A DNA stretch of 64,000 bases from Parietichytrium sp. I65-24A (Eukaryota; Sar; Bigyra; Thraustochytrida; Thraustochytriidae), in NCBI GenBank assembly GCA_012862575.1, contig BLSF01000021.1, forward strand, positions 62,001 through 126,000, written 5' to 3'. Under the pieces are notes generated by a model. That model made no database searches and was not told the origin of the DNA. It was given only the letters and a program-made list of their open reading frames with translations. The translations under genes were made by a program, and so were the position numbers. Shown here one piece after another: positions 1 to 10,783 of this stretch. Position 1 is the stretch's first letter; every line of letters begins with the position of its first letter.

Positions 1-663
1 GACATCGTGGACGAGGGAGAAGCGGCCTGCGAGGACCACGAGAGGCGGGGCGCGAAGAAGGAGTGGGAGGATGAGAGGCGGCTGGTGCGCGCGCTGTTGG
101 AAGTGCGAGGGCACGTGCGCACACTGCGCAAAGCGTGGCGCGCGCAGGCGAGGGAACTGGCGGCGGTGAACGAGCTGTGCGCGCGGCTGGAGCGGGAGAA
201 TGCGCGGCTGGTGATGGAGCAGCAGGCGATGCAGCAGCATCTGAGGATGCTGGCGCCAAGCTACGGCGACGCCGAGTCGGTCGCTTCATCCTCGCAGAAC
301 GACTCGTTCCTGAGGGCGTCGCAAAGGTCATTCACCATCTCCGAGTACCGCTTCCAGCCTCCGAGGCACCTGGAGGCGGACTATTACGGCAACGGCAACG
401 GCAGCAGGTTCATGGACCCCGGAGACCTCGCCCCAGGATACGCGGACGGCTTAGGCGATGAGCTGCTGGAGGGCGCCGACGAATACGATGACGAGAACCA
501 AGAAGATGACGTCGGGGACGGGGAGGGTGACGCTGCTCAGGATCCTGATGGTGATGTGTTGGACGAAGAAGAAGAAGATGCTGACGAGGACGACGACGAC
601 GACGAGGAGTCTTACCGTCAGTACGAAGATCTTGAACCAGTCCCCGTTTTGAAACTTAGATAA
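1..663 (+). CDS. Coiled-coil protein with acidic tail, 5' partial
   Basis: The frame is open from the first base and no in-frame ATG precedes the coiled coil, so the gene starts upstream of the window. About 220 residues are visible. The first 80 are charged and helical, rich in E, R and L (a run around RALLEVRGHVRTLRKAW), consistent with a coiled coil. A Ser-rich linker and a GNGNG stretch follow, then a very acidic tail of long D/E runs, ending in EDLEPVPVLKLR and a TAA. I do not recognise the family. The acidic tail would suit a chromatin, nucleolar or scaffold protein, but that is only a guess. It converges on the UTP13 gene. Confidence 0.6.
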   Translation, partial: DIVDEGEAACEDHERRGAKKEWEDERRLVRALLEVRGHVRTLRKAWRAQARELAAVNELCARLERENARLVMEQQAMQQHLRMLAPSYGDAESVASSSQNDSFLRASQRSFTISEYRFQPPRHLEADYYGNGNGSRFMDPGDLAPGYADGLGDELLEGADEYDDENQEDDVGDGEGDAAQDPDGDVLDEEEEDADEDDDDDEESYRQYEDLEPVPVLKLR

Positions 664-1038
664 GGCCTCGTGCCGCGCTGTCCGTCGCGATTGAATCGCG
701 CCCTATTGTAAAGCTGGCTGGTATGTTGATTCACCCACTCAGTCACTCAGTCACTCACTTCCTCACTCCCTGCCGGCCCCTGTGCTAGTGTTTCTTCCAT
801 CCCACTACCGACCTTTCTTCATCTGTCCGTCCATCTTACACGGGGGAAGTCAAGGCTACCATATATTCCATTTTTGCTCCATAAAACTTTTACATACATA
901 CATTCACAGTCAAACACAAAAAGCTAAAGAATTGATTTCTCCACTCACACTGGACGGACATTTCATCAAACAAAAGGATTGTAGAGAAAAATAAATTTGG
1001 ACATCGTCATTGGCAAGAAAAAGGAAAGGGGTTTACAG
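664..1038. other. Convergent intergenic region
   Basis: Lies between the stop of the coiled-coil gene and the stop of UTP13, so it should hold both 3' UTRs. It contains CACT-rich repeats (about 730-770) and a more AT-rich stretch with possible polyadenylation signals (AATAAA-like near 990). No gene seen. Confidence 0.5.
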
Positions 1039-3705
1039 CTACAACTCATCACTCATCACTCCATCGTCCATGCACGCCAGGGCGTGGTCGAGCAGGTACG
1101 AGTCCTTCAACAACCTGTCCACCCTCTGGAAGTGTCGCTCACTATAAGAGCGGAATGGGTCAAGAACAGCCCGTGCTTTGCCCGGCGCAGCCAGTGGGAC
1201 GTCCGCCTTCAAAAGCTCTTCCACGACAATATGAGCCAATGCTGAGTTTCTTGCATAGGTGTTCCAGTCGCGCGAGAGCTCCCACAGCTTGAGGAGCTGC
1301 TCGTGGTCGAGAAGCTTTATGAAGGTTGCCAAATCCTGGCCCTCCAAAGGCACCTGGACCATTTGCTCCAACGTTGTGCGCAGTTGGAAAGGACGGTTGA
1401 GCTCCAGCGCGCGGAGGGCAGCCTTCACGAATTCTTTCTTGCGCAAGCTCATAAACATTTCTTGTTCGTGCAGAATGCTTTCTTCGGACCTGGCCAGCTC
1501 CGCCTGAGTGAGCTCTTCCGAGCAATCTCTCCAAATTACCAGACGCGAATCACCGCCTCCGGAGAGCATCTCCTTTCGGCAATCTTCGTCCTCGGCGTCT
1601 CGCGGCATTGCCAGCGCCCAAACCTTGTCGGTGTGGTGCTCCATTGTGGAAACGCACTCCCCAGCCTTAAGGGACCACACCTTCAAAACACCGTTGGAAG
1701 AGCTCGAAAGGAGCTGATTTCCGGCGTGTGTGTATTGCACGCGCAGCACTGAGGCTGAGTGGCCTTCCAAGACCGACAAGCAGGAAAGATCAGAGATGGA
1801 CCAAATACGAATGGTTTTGTCCCCGGATGCAGAAGCAAGGCACCGCTCGACAGGGGAGAACTGTAAGTGCCAAATACCTCTTCGATGGCCCTTTAACACG
1901 CCGCGAAGAGTAAAGTCTGAGACGTTCCACAATTTGATTGTTTTGTCGAGGGCTCCTGTCGCGACCATCGCTTTGTTTGGCGAGGTGGCAATTGCGTTGA
2001 CAGCCTTTTCGTGGGCCAGCACAGTGTGCTTGCAGACTAATTCTTGGTCGGTGCTCTTGGAGCGCGCGGACCAATATTTGAGCGTTTTGTCCTCGCTTAC
2101 GGTGACCAAGATAGGCTGTGACACTTTCTGCTGAGAAGAAGTCTCCTTCTTATCAGAGTCCTCCGCGTGGTCCTTCTGAGCAGCCTCAACGAGTCGATCT
2201 AAAAGTCCTCCGGGCACCTGAAGGAAATTAACTCCCAATACCGCCTCGGTGTGGCCGCGGCAGATTGCGATGCACTTGAGGGTCTTTGCATCCCACAGCC
2301 TGCTGGTTCCGTCCTTAGACGCGGTGGAGATGAACCCGCCGCATTTTGAAACGTCCACGGCGAGCACGAGTCCCGTGTGCCCGGTCAACAGCTCACTGCT
2401 GAAGGTGTCCAGGTCAAGAATCGTCGTTTGCTCACTATTCGTAGCCATCACCACCGTTCGTTTGGTCAAGTAGTGAAGGTCCACGACTTCATCGTTATAG
2501 CCAATGATCTGCCGACTCCTCTCCAAGGTTTCCGGGTTGTAAAACTGAACGAGATTATCAAAACGGAGGGCCACGAGCGAGTCTTCCCCACGTACCTTCA
2601 CCGAAAGCAAGCCAACGTATGGTTGCGGCGTGGCAAGAGCAGGAGCGGTCTGCGTTTTGATACAGAGCATCCGATGATCACCATTCTCCGGGTCAAATGT
2701 GAAGCACCAATAGCGGATCTGGGCCTTCTCTCCAGCTGTTGCCACAACGTGCTTGTTGGAGATGTCTCCGTCGCCCAACAGATCCGACACAAGATTCACG
2801 TCAACACTAACAATTCCTTCAATGGACTCCAACGCAGGGAAAGTCTTCAACAGCTCACCGCGGCGCCACACATTTACTACCTTGTCGCGACTCGTGGTGA
2901 ATAATACCCCGCTATGGCTAAAGCACGCGCCGGTGACGGCACTGACGTGATTTTCTAGATGAATATGGTTGCGTTGCTTGTCTTTCTTTCCTTTCGCTTG
3001 CCGTTTAGCTGCTTGCTGCTCGGAATCTGTTTGCTGAATTAAGTCCCAGTACCAAATGTGCCCCGACGCATCTCCGGAAACAAGGCGCATCTGGTTTGGC
3101 TCTGGGTGGAACTGGACAAACGATATGATTGCGCGGTGCGACCGAAAGTTGTGTGTACAGTACGCCCCTTTAAAACTCCATACCTTGACAGTGCGATCGC
3201 TGCTGCCGGTCACGAACAGATCGCCCCCCGCATGAAAGTCAGCGCACGTGATGGGGCCTTCGTGCCCTTTCCACGACCGCACCATTTCCGGGTACTCCGG
3301 CTTGGAGCTCTCCAGAAGCACGCTGGACACGTCCGGAATTAGCTTAAACTCCTTGCTCGACTCTTCGTTTAGCTTCTTCTCCAGCAAGTCGCCCAGCGCC
3401 CAGCGCCGCAGGAGCTGGTTCTGTCCCGCCGACACAAGCTCTTTGCCCGACGGGTGCAAGCAAAACGTCGAGTACTTTTCCAGTGCCTCGTCTTCGCCGG
3501 CCTCAATGCCCTCCACACCGAGGTCCTCCACGCCTGGCCGCAGCTTGAGCAGCACCTTTCCCGTTTCGCAGCTGCCCACCACCACGTTCTCCGACAGCAG
3601 ACACGCGAACACGCGGCCGTCCTTGGAAAACTCCATCTTGCCCCCCGTGTACACCCCGTCGTGCGACAGCCGCACGCGCCATCCCTTCCCTGCCTTGCGC
3701 TCCAT
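1039..3705 (-). CDS. UTP13: U3 snoRNP WD-repeat protein UTP13/TBL3
   Basis: An 888-residue WD40 protein of the small-subunit processome (UTP-B), which assembles on pre-18S rRNA with U3 snoRNA in the nucleolus. Many WD repeats can be read, including KVWSFKGAYCTHNF, TSRLWDAKTLKC, IKLWNVSDFTLRGVL and IRIWSISDLSCLSVL, giving the usual two propellers. The last 150 residues (LRKKEFVKAALRALELNRPF onward, then LATFIKLLDHEQLLKLWELS) match the C-terminal helical Utp13 domain that follows the propellers. Length is close to yeast Utp13 (817) and human TBL3 (808). The first in-frame ATG is at 3705; the frame stays open upstream but has no earlier ATG. A (GGGAGA)n-type purine tract lies upstream on the coding strand. 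Confidence 0.93.
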   Translation of the reverse strand: MERKAGKGWRVRLSHDGVYTGGKMEFSKDGRVFACLLSENVVVGSCETGKVLLKLRPGVEDLGVEGIEAGEDEALEKYSTFCLHPSGKELVSAGQNQLLRRWALGDLLEKKLNEESSKEFKLIPDVSSVLLESSKPEYPEMVRSWKGHEGPITCADFHAGGDLFVTGSSDRTVKVWSFKGAYCTHNFRSHRAIISFVQFHPEPNQMRLVSGDASGHIWYWDLIQQTDSEQQAAKRQAKGKKDKQRNHIHLENHVSAVTGACFSHSGVLFTTSRDKVVNVWRRGELLKTFPALESIEGIVSVDVNLVSDLLGDGDISNKHVVATAGEKAQIRYWCFTFDPENGDHRMLCIKTQTAPALATPQPYVGLLSVKVRGEDSLVALRFDNLVQFYNPETLERSRQIIGYNDEVVDLHYLTKRTVVMATNSEQTTILDLDTFSSELLTGHTGLVLAVDVSKCGGFISTASKDGTSRLWDAKTLKCIAICRGHTEAVLGVNFLQVPGGLLDRLVEAAQKDHAEDSDKKETSSQQKVSQPILVTVSEDKTLKYWSARSKSTDQELVCKHTVLAHEKAVNAIATSPNKAMVATGALDKTIKLWNVSDFTLRGVLKGHRRGIWHLQFSPVERCLASASGDKTIRIWSISDLSCLSVLEGHSASVLRVQYTHAGNQLLSSSSNGVLKVWSLKAGECVSTMEHHTDKVWALAMPRDAEDEDCRKEMLSGGGDSRLVIWRDCSEELTQAELARSEESILHEQEMFMSLRKKEFVKAALRALELNRPFQLRTTLEQMVQVPLEGQDLATFIKLLDHEQLLKLWELSRDWNTYARNSALAHIVVEELLKADVPLAAPGKARAVLDPFRSYSERHFQRVDRLLKDSYLLDHALACMDDGVMSDEL

Positions 3706-4674
3706 CGCACTGTACTCCCTGCGCAGCTTCTTCCTTCTTCGCCCTGTGTTTATTGCGTGTCTGCGTGTCTGGGGGTACGCGCCGCGCCTGCTCCCTCTCC
3801 CTCTCCCTCTCCCTCCCACTCTCCTGCCTTTGCCTTGGGGCTCTTCCTCAGAAGGTTTCCTTACTCCCTGCTCTTACTGCTCTCCCTGCTCGCTCTTTCT
3901 ATGGCTTTGTATTTCGCCGACACTGTCCGCTATTTGCCGACGCGTACACTTCCTGCCTCTTTCCCTCTGCGCCGGAAGAGCCGGATGAACGCTTGGTTTT
4001 CCAAGTTGAGCAGCAGGACGGCTGCGGAACGCTTTTACGTGGTGTCTTCCCGGGGGTTCTTAGGGCCCGTGTGAGAGCGGGGTGTACCGTTTTCATTAGA
4101 AGCAATCATACAACATTTAGTCATCGTACTGGTGGGACTTATGGGTTCCGCAGGGTCATATGAGTTTACCACCATAAACGCTAATTCCGGAAGTCTTAAG
4201 GAGGCAGCCTAATCTTCCCTCCTATCCACTCGCTAGCGCCTCCGTAGGCGAGGGTAGACTCGCTTAATCCTCACGTAGGACCCTCCAGGTGGGTGGTTCT
4301 GGGCAAGAGAGGAGGACTACGTGTCATATAGCGACAAATGTAATATACCCGGGTGGTTGCAGAGGTGGGGAAATCGTGTAGAACTGTCGAGTCCCAGCTG
4401 TACATCGCGTGTGCATCTCTCTCTCTCTCTCTCTCTTGATCTCGATCCGCGGGCAAAAGGAGCGTAGACCGGGCACTAAACATCTTCTTAGCGCCCTCTG
4501 CATCTGCATCTGCATCTGCATCTGCATCTGCATCTGCATCTGCATCTGCGGACGGGGACCAGCGGAGCGTACGCTTCGGTATTGGAAAGGCGTTGGGACT
4601 GGCCGCGAGGAGGAGGAGGAGGAGGAGGAGGAAGACGCGGAGAATTGGAGAATTGGAGAATTGGAGTTGGCAAG
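3706..4674. other. Divergent promoter region UTP13 / GPATCH4-like
   Basis: Spacer of 969 bp between two divergently transcribed nucleolar genes, so probably a shared promoter region. It holds a CT-rich tract at 3790-3823 (GA on the UTP13 coding strand), a (CT)n run at 4416-4437, eight CATCTG hexamers at 4501-4548 and GAG repeats at 4608-4633. No gene seen. Confidence 0.6.
4501..4548 (+). repeat. CATCTG hexamer microsatellite, 8 copies
   Basis: Eight perfect tandem copies of CATCTG in the promoter region upstream of the GPATCH4-like gene. Confidence 0.95.
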
Positions 4675-5541
4675 ATGGTGTCCGATATGGTGCTGCAGAA
4701 GAAGACGTTCGCGAAACTCGGGGCGCGGACGAATGAGACGAGCGCGTGGAAGCCGTCGGGGTTCGCCATGGCTCACCTGAAGAAGCTCGGGTGGGAGGAA
4801 GGCGACGGTCTCGGGAAGGAGCGGCAAGGTATGACATCGCACATCAAGGTGGAGATGAAGGATGACAGCAAAGGTGTCGGGTTCAAGGCTGCAACGGACC
4901 TAGACTTTAATAACACGTGGTGGAGTAAAGGCATGGACTCTGTGCTCGCCAGTATCAACGTGCCGAATGTTAGCGCGTCGGCAGGGGATAGCAGCGATAG
5001 CAGCGATTCGGACGATGACTCTGACATGGACGAGGCGCACAAGCTCTCCGTTATGACCCGGAACCTGGACCAGTTCAATGATGAGGACCGCGCCTTGTTC
5101 CTTGCTTGCAAAGGCCGAAGGTGTGGAAAGCGTGCTGGAAGGCTTCAGCATGGAAAAATGCTTCGTGAGCATGCCGCAGATCAGCTCTTTTTGGAGAGCC
5201 TGAAAGAAAAGGCAGTCATTGTGGGATCGACCATGAAGTCCGCTCTCCATGTGGAGTCCACTGTGATTTCTCAGAGTGTAGTCGTTGGCGTGACCTCGCC
5301 AGCATCCAGTGAAACACAATCGACTGAGGCGACGTCTGAGGCAGAGTCGATTGAGAAGAAGTCTAAAAAGGAAAAGAAGTCTAGGAAGGAAAAGAAGGAG
5401 AAGAGGGCAAAGAAGGAGAAGTCTCCCTCGCAGGAGGATAGCTCCTCGAAAAGAAAGAGGGAAGAAACCGAAAGCCAGGAGGAAAAGAAAAAGCGCAAGA
5501 AGGAGAAAAAGGAAAAGAAGGCGAAGAAGGAAAAAAAGTAA
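4675..5541 (+). CDS. G-patch nucleolar protein, GPATCH4-like
   Basis: A 288-residue protein. Residues 31-75 form a G-patch (AHLKKLGWEEGDGLGKERQG, then HIKVEMKDDSKGVGF), the motif that binds and activates DEAH helicases such as DHX15/Prp43. After it come NTWW and a segment LFLACKGRRCGKRAG that resembles the conserved LLQACEGRTAHKAARLG block of human GPATCH4, which favours GPATCH4 over PINX1. The C-terminal third is Lys/Glu-rich (KKEKKSRKEKKEKR), a typical nucleolar basic tail. The ATG at 4675 immediately follows AGAATTGG repeats and is the first in frame. It shares a divergent promoter region with UTP13, consistent with co-regulated ribosome biogenesis. Confidence 0.8.
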   Translation: MVSDMVLQKKTFAKLGARTNETSAWKPSGFAMAHLKKLGWEEGDGLGKERQGMTSHIKVEMKDDSKGVGFKAATDLDFNNTWWSKGMDSVLASINVPNVSASAGDSSDSSDSDDDSDMDEAHKLSVMTRNLDQFNDEDRALFLACKGRRCGKRAGRLQHGKMLREHAADQLFLESLKEKAVIVGSTMKSALHVESTVISQSVVVGVTSPASSETQSTEATSEAESIEKKSKKEKKSRKEKKEKRAKKEKSPSQEDSSSKRKREETESQEEKKKRKKEKKEKKAKKEKK

Positions 5542-6045
5542 ACACCCGTTTTGTATCAGAATATCCCGATGTTCCCGCCATCCCTTGGAATCTTCGGATG
5601 GTAGCCGTGTCTCACCAAAAGCGTTCTGTGTTCTGAGGGACTGTTTCATCTTTAATCTTCGGTTAACGCATATGTGTATATACCTTTCATCTTTTTTTTT
5701 AACGTGTGTGAACTGTGTCAACATCGAATGCATGAATGTAATCGAAATCTCATTGTGCAATTGGAAACCACCATGCGGATATCTTCAGCCGAAAAGGAGT
5801 GCGCCCCGTAGAGCACCAGTGTAACTTTGATGATCATTGCAGTGTCATTTACTTCAGCATGCTGTACACTCCTTGGTTTAAACAGCTCCAGCCTACCTGA
5901 ACGTCATGCTTGGGATATTCTGCCAGAAAAGAAGCTACTGGGAAGTATTTCCGATTTCTTTCTTTATATAATGCTCGATTCGAACAAGTCTTTGACAAGG
6001 AATTACACCGATTTCAGGATTGTGTTGGGAAGTGCACGAGCGGGC
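5542..6045. other. Convergent intergenic region
   Basis: 3' UTR space between the GPATCH4-like gene and EBP1. Composition is more AT-rich than the coding DNA, with a poly-T run near 5692-5700. No additional gene seen. Confidence 0.5.
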
Positions 6046-7624
6046 TTATGCGCTTCCTTGGGAGGCCTGCTTCTTCAACTTCTTCAAAGCAGCTCTGTCA
6101 GGGAGAGCCAAAATCTGCTCGACATTCTCACTAACTTTTTTATCTGTCTGGTAGGCGCTGAGGTCGACAGGGAGACCGCAAATCTTAGCCTGGCCTCCTT
6201 TGTTGAGAAAGACGGTGAACTTAACGTGAGCAACTTTTTCTCCACTCTTCTCCACAAGAACTGGGTATGGCACAAAAAGATCGTGCTTAAGGCACTCGGT
6301 GCAACCCATGCGAGCCTGCTTCTCGTCATCAATGTGGCGGAGGGAGAATGGGAATGTGGAAAACTTCTTGCTTGCTTCGTTGAACAAGTACCGGGATGCC
6401 TTCATCTTCAAGCGGTAACCCTGGTCCACAGAGCGCTTAAAGACGGTGGTGCGAGCGTCGCGCTGGATTGGCTTGCCCTCACCAGTAGAGAAGACAACGT
6501 CTACAGTGTATGCATTACCAGCTTCAAACTCGAAGGTGTCCACCTTCTGGTCAACCTCCTCGCGCTGGATGACAACATTGTTTCCGTCAATGACGAATCT
6601 GTGTGTAGCACAAAAAAAAACAGAAAAACAATCATGCGTCAGTAAAAGTATCTGTCAGATAAACAGGCTGTGGTCTGTGTGGCAGGCTTTTGAGGGTCGA
6701 GCTCTAAACCTTTTCTTCTCGTATACACAATCAAGAGTGGCAGAGATCGTAGGATTCTGTATGGGGAGCAAGCCTCGCAAGCTGACATTGCACACGCCCG
6801 CAACCCTATGGGTCGCAGGGGCACTGCAGCAAGAATAAAGGAATTCACCCAATTTTCTATTTGCTTCCAAAAAGCCTCGCACGCGCACTCTTAAACATCC
6901 AGCACGGCAAGGGGCAAAGGAAGCAACGAAAGAAGAAACAACGGGTGCACAACGCCAGCCCTATGCTCATCCTTTCAAAGCTCGAAAGGCAAGGCCTGGC
7001 CTGCCAGCAGACACTACTCGAAAGAAAACATCACAAAACGTACCTTTTCATCTGGTGCATCAAAACTCCCTGAACTGGGGTCACGCCGAAAGTATTGGCA
7101 ACCTCCTTAATAGCCGCGGTCACGTCTGAGTTCTTCTTGCCTGCGCTCATCAGCTTGTATGCAGCCTCAGCAGCGGTGTAGGCAGCGCAAACGAGGTCGG
7201 CATCGCGGCCAGTAACTGGGGCTGGGTTTTCTCCCTGCACGACGAAGGTGTGGGCCAAAACAGCGGCAAAGCCGTCGATGTGCACGCCAAGATCGACTTT
7301 CACAATATCTCCGGCCTGAAGGACGTGGACATCGGCGTCAGAGGACAGAGGGCTACAATGGCAGACGACCTCGTTGACGCTCACGCAGGTTGGGAAGGCA
7401 ATACCCTTCTCAATCTTCTTGGTCTTGTATGCGTTGGCACACTGTTGGGTGATGAGCGCATCACCAAACACGCACAGGTCCAAGGTTTTCTTGCCGACCG
7501 CTGCAAACTTGAGCATACCAGTCATAGTCTTGTTCGCGATCTCTCCGGCGACGGAGGTCTTGGCCATCACCTCCTCCTCGCTCACCTCCACCTCGCCCAC
7601 GCTCTCCATCTCCACGTCAGACAT
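6046..7624 (-). CDS. PA2G4: EBP1/PA2G4, methionine-aminopeptidase-fold protein (2 exons)
   Basis: Coding exons are 7624-7044 and 6598-6046, spliced over a 445-bp intron (donor AAAAG|GTACG, acceptor CACACAG|ATTCG). The join HQMKR-FVIDGNNVVIQ matches the HQLKQHVIDG region of human EBP1, and the total of 1134 bp gives 377 residues. The fold is the MetAP2-like pita-bread (VDLGVHIDGFAAVLAHTFVV; ARMGCTECLKHDLFVPYPVL), and EBP1 proteins have lost peptidase activity. Known roles are binding at the ribosomal exit tunnel and growth control. The ATG at 7624 is followed by MSDVEMESVGEV; an upstream GTG is not needed. Coding-strand GA tracts (7637-7675, 7700-7727) sit just upstream. It ends in KKLKKQASQGSA and lacks the long Lys tail of animal forms. 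Confidence 0.9.
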
Positions 7625-8479
7625 CTTTCCCACCTATCTCTCTCTCTCTCTCTTCTCTCTTCTCTCCTCTCTCGGACTCTCACACGTGTACGCGACCACG
7701 CTCTCTCTCTCTCTCTCTCTCTCTCTTTGGTCTCCGCTGTGCTCTCCTTCTCTCCACTCTTTCTCTCCTTTCCTTGTCATTCTCCGTTCTCGCTACGTTC
7801 TCCATAGTCCCCTTCCTAGACGAGCTACGCTGGGCTACTGGATCCATCTAGGCCCCCTCAGTTACGCAGCGCGCTACTGGACGTGCTGGGATGGAAGTCC
7901 AGTAGCGAAGGAGTAAGGTGGGTAGCTAGTGGTAGGCGATGGGGGTAGCGTTGGGAGTAGATTGGAGGTAGGGCTCGGTGAGTGGGGAAGGATGAATGGA
8001 TGTGCGAGGAGGAAAGATTGGGCTGGTAGGGAAGTATTAGTGTATTTACTAGGAGATGGAGGTCGTGAGCAACGAGTTGTTCCCTGGATGGTTGGTTGGG
8101 TTGTGGGAATAACTCCTTGTTCGAGAAGGAATTCGTTGATCATGAACCACACGGTCTGATTCAATTGGAAACAGGGAAACTATCCCCTATCGATTTGTTG
8201 TTTTTAGAAATCTCGCGAAGCAATTCTGGCATCCGGGTTTTCTTCGTTGTTCAGGTCTTTTACGGTTGGTTCTCACTGAAGCGGTCGGGACCACGCCCCT
8301 TATCTTGAACGTTTGCAAGGTTTCACATGACTCAATCTGCCATATCCCAAAGCTTTAAGCCGGAGAAGAGGGCGATCGATCGTGAGATAGGAAAGGAGGA
8401 AGGCTATGATTAATTAATTGTTTCAAAAATATTTTCCAGAGTATCATATACATGGGCAAGTCAATTTACGCCACCGGAG
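7625..8479. other. Intergenic region between EBP1 and CCDC28-like gene
   Basis: Besides the GA tracts it holds a perfect 10-bp inverted repeat (7872-7881 with 7898-7907, CGCTACTGGA, 16-nt loop); a third copy of GCTACTGGA lies near 7830. No gene is seen. The more AT-rich part near 8400 is probably the 3' UTR of the CCDC28-like gene. Confidence 0.5.
7637..7727 (-). repeat. GA-dinucleotide tracts upstream of EBP1
   Basis: Two CT runs on the + strand, hence GA on the EBP1 coding strand, 13-100 bp upstream of its ATG. They are probably in the 5' UTR or core promoter. Confidence 0.85.
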
Positions 8480-9264
8480 CTACTTGCTGGTGCTGCTGGT
8501 AGCTGTGCTGCTCTCCTCTTTAAAACCGGGATTTATGGGCATTTTGATGCCTGTGCTGCAGTCGTTCACCTCTTTGATTTGGGTTGTCAGATTCTCCAAA
8601 AGATTTCGGATAGAGTCAAGCGCCTTTTCCTTTTTCTTGAATTTCTCTTGAAACTTTTCGGAGAACCCGTCCGAGACAAAGATGTCATTGTCGTTCTCTT
8701 CTTCGTTCTCGTCCATGGAGAGGCCTACCTCAAGCTTCATTTGTCTCCGAAATATGTCAATTTGTCTGCGCCTGATTTGCTCCACTTGATCAAATACTTT
8801 GGCCTTATTCTGTCCTGTGGATTTGCAGAAAGTGATCATTCCGGTTAGCATGAGGCACCGCTATACACACTTCGCGCATCCGCTGAGCCGCGTGAGAGCC
8901 ACGTGAACTTACCGTAGGCCGACATCTCCTGTTTCTCTGCTGCAGAGTGAATCTGATCGAGACTTTGCTCAAAATTCTGGTACTGCGGAGGGTCGTTTGC
9001 AGTGTTGTACCCTGTCCACGAGCTCTCGGGTTGCGCTTGCTGCCCGTGGCCGCTTGCCGCTGTCCCGCCAGCCTCCGTGTCCCTCACATTCCTCCCAGAG
9101 CTCGAAGACACTGTGCCGAGACCGTGCCGCGGCGCAGTTTGGGTAGACGACACATTGCCACCTCCTGGATACCCGCTGCTGAACGTTTCTGAGACCGTGA
9201 ACGATGCCGAGTGACTGTTGGGCACAGCCGCCAAAGAAGACTTGTTCAGGTGCCGCATAGACAT
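8480..9264 (-). CDS. CCDC28-like coiled-coil protein (2 exons)
   Basis: Exons 9264-8913 and 8814-8480 join over a 98-bp intron (donor TACG|GTAAGT, acceptor CCACAG|GACAG), giving 228 residues. The splice creates a continuous helix: FEQSLDQIHSAAEKQEMSAYG then QNKAKVFDQVEQIRRRQIDI, and later DSIRNLLENLTTQIKEV. This spacing resembles the CCDC28 family (EQGLLQLMEDFHSGKLQAFG, EQMEHVRGMQEKLARL, LDRLLSDLEELNSSIQKL), whose CCDC28B member modifies Bardet-Biedl ciliary phenotypes. The N-terminal 110 residues are low-complexity, Ser/Gly-rich. The match is by eye on a short helical region, so the family call is tentative, but the two-exon gene model is well supported. Confidence 0.6.
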
Positions 9265-10161
9265 CTTTTCCCTTTTCTTTTCCTCCGCTTCGCACTTTCC
9301 CACTCGCGCTTTCGCACTTTCGCCAGCCCGTGCGAAGACCTTTGCGTCGGAAAGACCAAACTAACGTGCGCTAACGTTCGTCATATGGATAGGTCGGCTT
9401 GGTCAAGTGGGTTAGGAAATGTTAGGAAACTTTGGGAACGGGATAACTAGTCAACGTAGCGCATCTGTGGAGCTCTGCGAAGGCAGCTTTATTATGATAA
9501 AGCGCAAATACAATTTCCTCGTGGAGAGCTGGTTTGCCTGCGAAGACAGACCACCCACCCAACACCCACTCGCATTCACTCTCTTTAAAGAGCCATTGAC
9601 TTCAACTCCACTTTTACCATATTTTTTTCTTGGGTTCTTTGCACAGGTGCAGTAGATGAACATTATCACCCAATTAGTATTTCCGGGAACCGGACTTCTT
9701 CCAAAGCTCGACTCATTCTGGTTCTTTTCATTAACTGAAACGCTATCGAGAACTACACGCAGAGCTACTAGATCACACAGGCTTGCCGTGCTTACTTCTT
9801 TGACGTGATCGCAAGGACTACTGAATTCCTTGACTGGCTGTTAGTTAACGACTGCCAATCTCTGATTCGATCTTACGCAGCTACCGTATACCTCTAGGAC
9901 TCCCCACCCCCTCACTTGATACCTTCTCTTTCCTATTCCAAACATACACCCTCTAGCGCCCTAGCGCTCTGGTTACTGGTCGAAGTATTAACCACTGTTA
10001 AGAGCTGAGGTGTCTTAAATCTCTTTATCTGATTTCTATCTCGATATCCGATGCCTAGCGAAGCGGAGGGGAAAGAGGAGGGAGGCGTAGTGAAGCGTAG
10101 TAAAAGCGGTAGCAGTGGTCGCGTACGGGCGCGGGAAGGAGCGAGGACAGCACCGGCAAAA
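9265..10161. other. Divergent intergenic region
   Basis: 897 bp between the CCDC28-like start and the WW-protein start. I see no convincing ORF, RNA gene or repeat. Several CTAG-rich short palindromes near 9945-9970 are unremarkable. Confidence 0.4.
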
Positions 10162-10783
10162 ATGGGTTCGTGCTGCAGCCAGCAGGACGACTGCGGCCCG
10201 CAGAACGGCATCGGCGGAAACGTAAGTGTGGGGAGTTGTTTTTCTTTGACTAGTGGAGTGGTGGACGAGATGGGGCCTCCTGGCCCACCGCGATGCTCCT
10301 CACGTGGATGCTTGCTCCAACGTGGTGACGTGGAATGGCCACATCGGCGGTCGAAGGAGACGGGCTGCGTGAGAGCGTCGGAGGGATATGTTGTATTTGT
10401 TTTGGATTGTGTGTGGGAGATCGTGTATGACGGGGCTGGCGAGATGAGTGAGCGACTGATTGGCTGACTGTGCCGGTACTGTGTGCGGATAGACGAATGA
10501 TTCAGAACCGTTGGCTCCGGTAGAGCTGCCGCCTGGGTGGAAGGCAGTGCCGAGCCGCTCGCGCCCAGGGCAGGTGGCTTATCAAAATATTCATACTGGA
10601 GAGCGCATTTCTTGGATCCCAACAGAGGAGGCGAAGACCTACAAAGGCGGCATTAGCAAGAAGAAGAGGAAAAAGACCGCTATCAAGAGCCCAAACGACG
10701 AGAGTAAAAATGGGAACCTTTCTGGCAACGGGAGTGATGCGGCTACACCAACTCCGACCACTTCAGCAGTCGCGGAGTTTTAA
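10162..10783 (+). CDS. Small dually lipidated WW-domain protein (2 exons)
   Basis: Exon 1 (10162-10221) encodes MGSCCSQQDDCGPQNGIGGN; the intron 10222-10492 (271 bp, GTAAGT...GGATAG) is phase 0; exon 2 is 10493-10783. The product is 116 residues. The start MGSCCS fits an N-myristoylation signal with adjacent palmitoylatable cysteines, so membrane attachment is likely. Residues 32-64 form a WW domain (LPPGWKAVPSRSRPGQVAYQ ... ERISWIP) with both tryptophans (W36, W61) and the trailing proline, so it should bind proline-rich partners. A Lys-rich segment and a Ser/Thr tail follow. Exon 1 carries only the lipid anchor. I know no named orthologue; an adaptor role is inferred. Confidence 0.8.
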
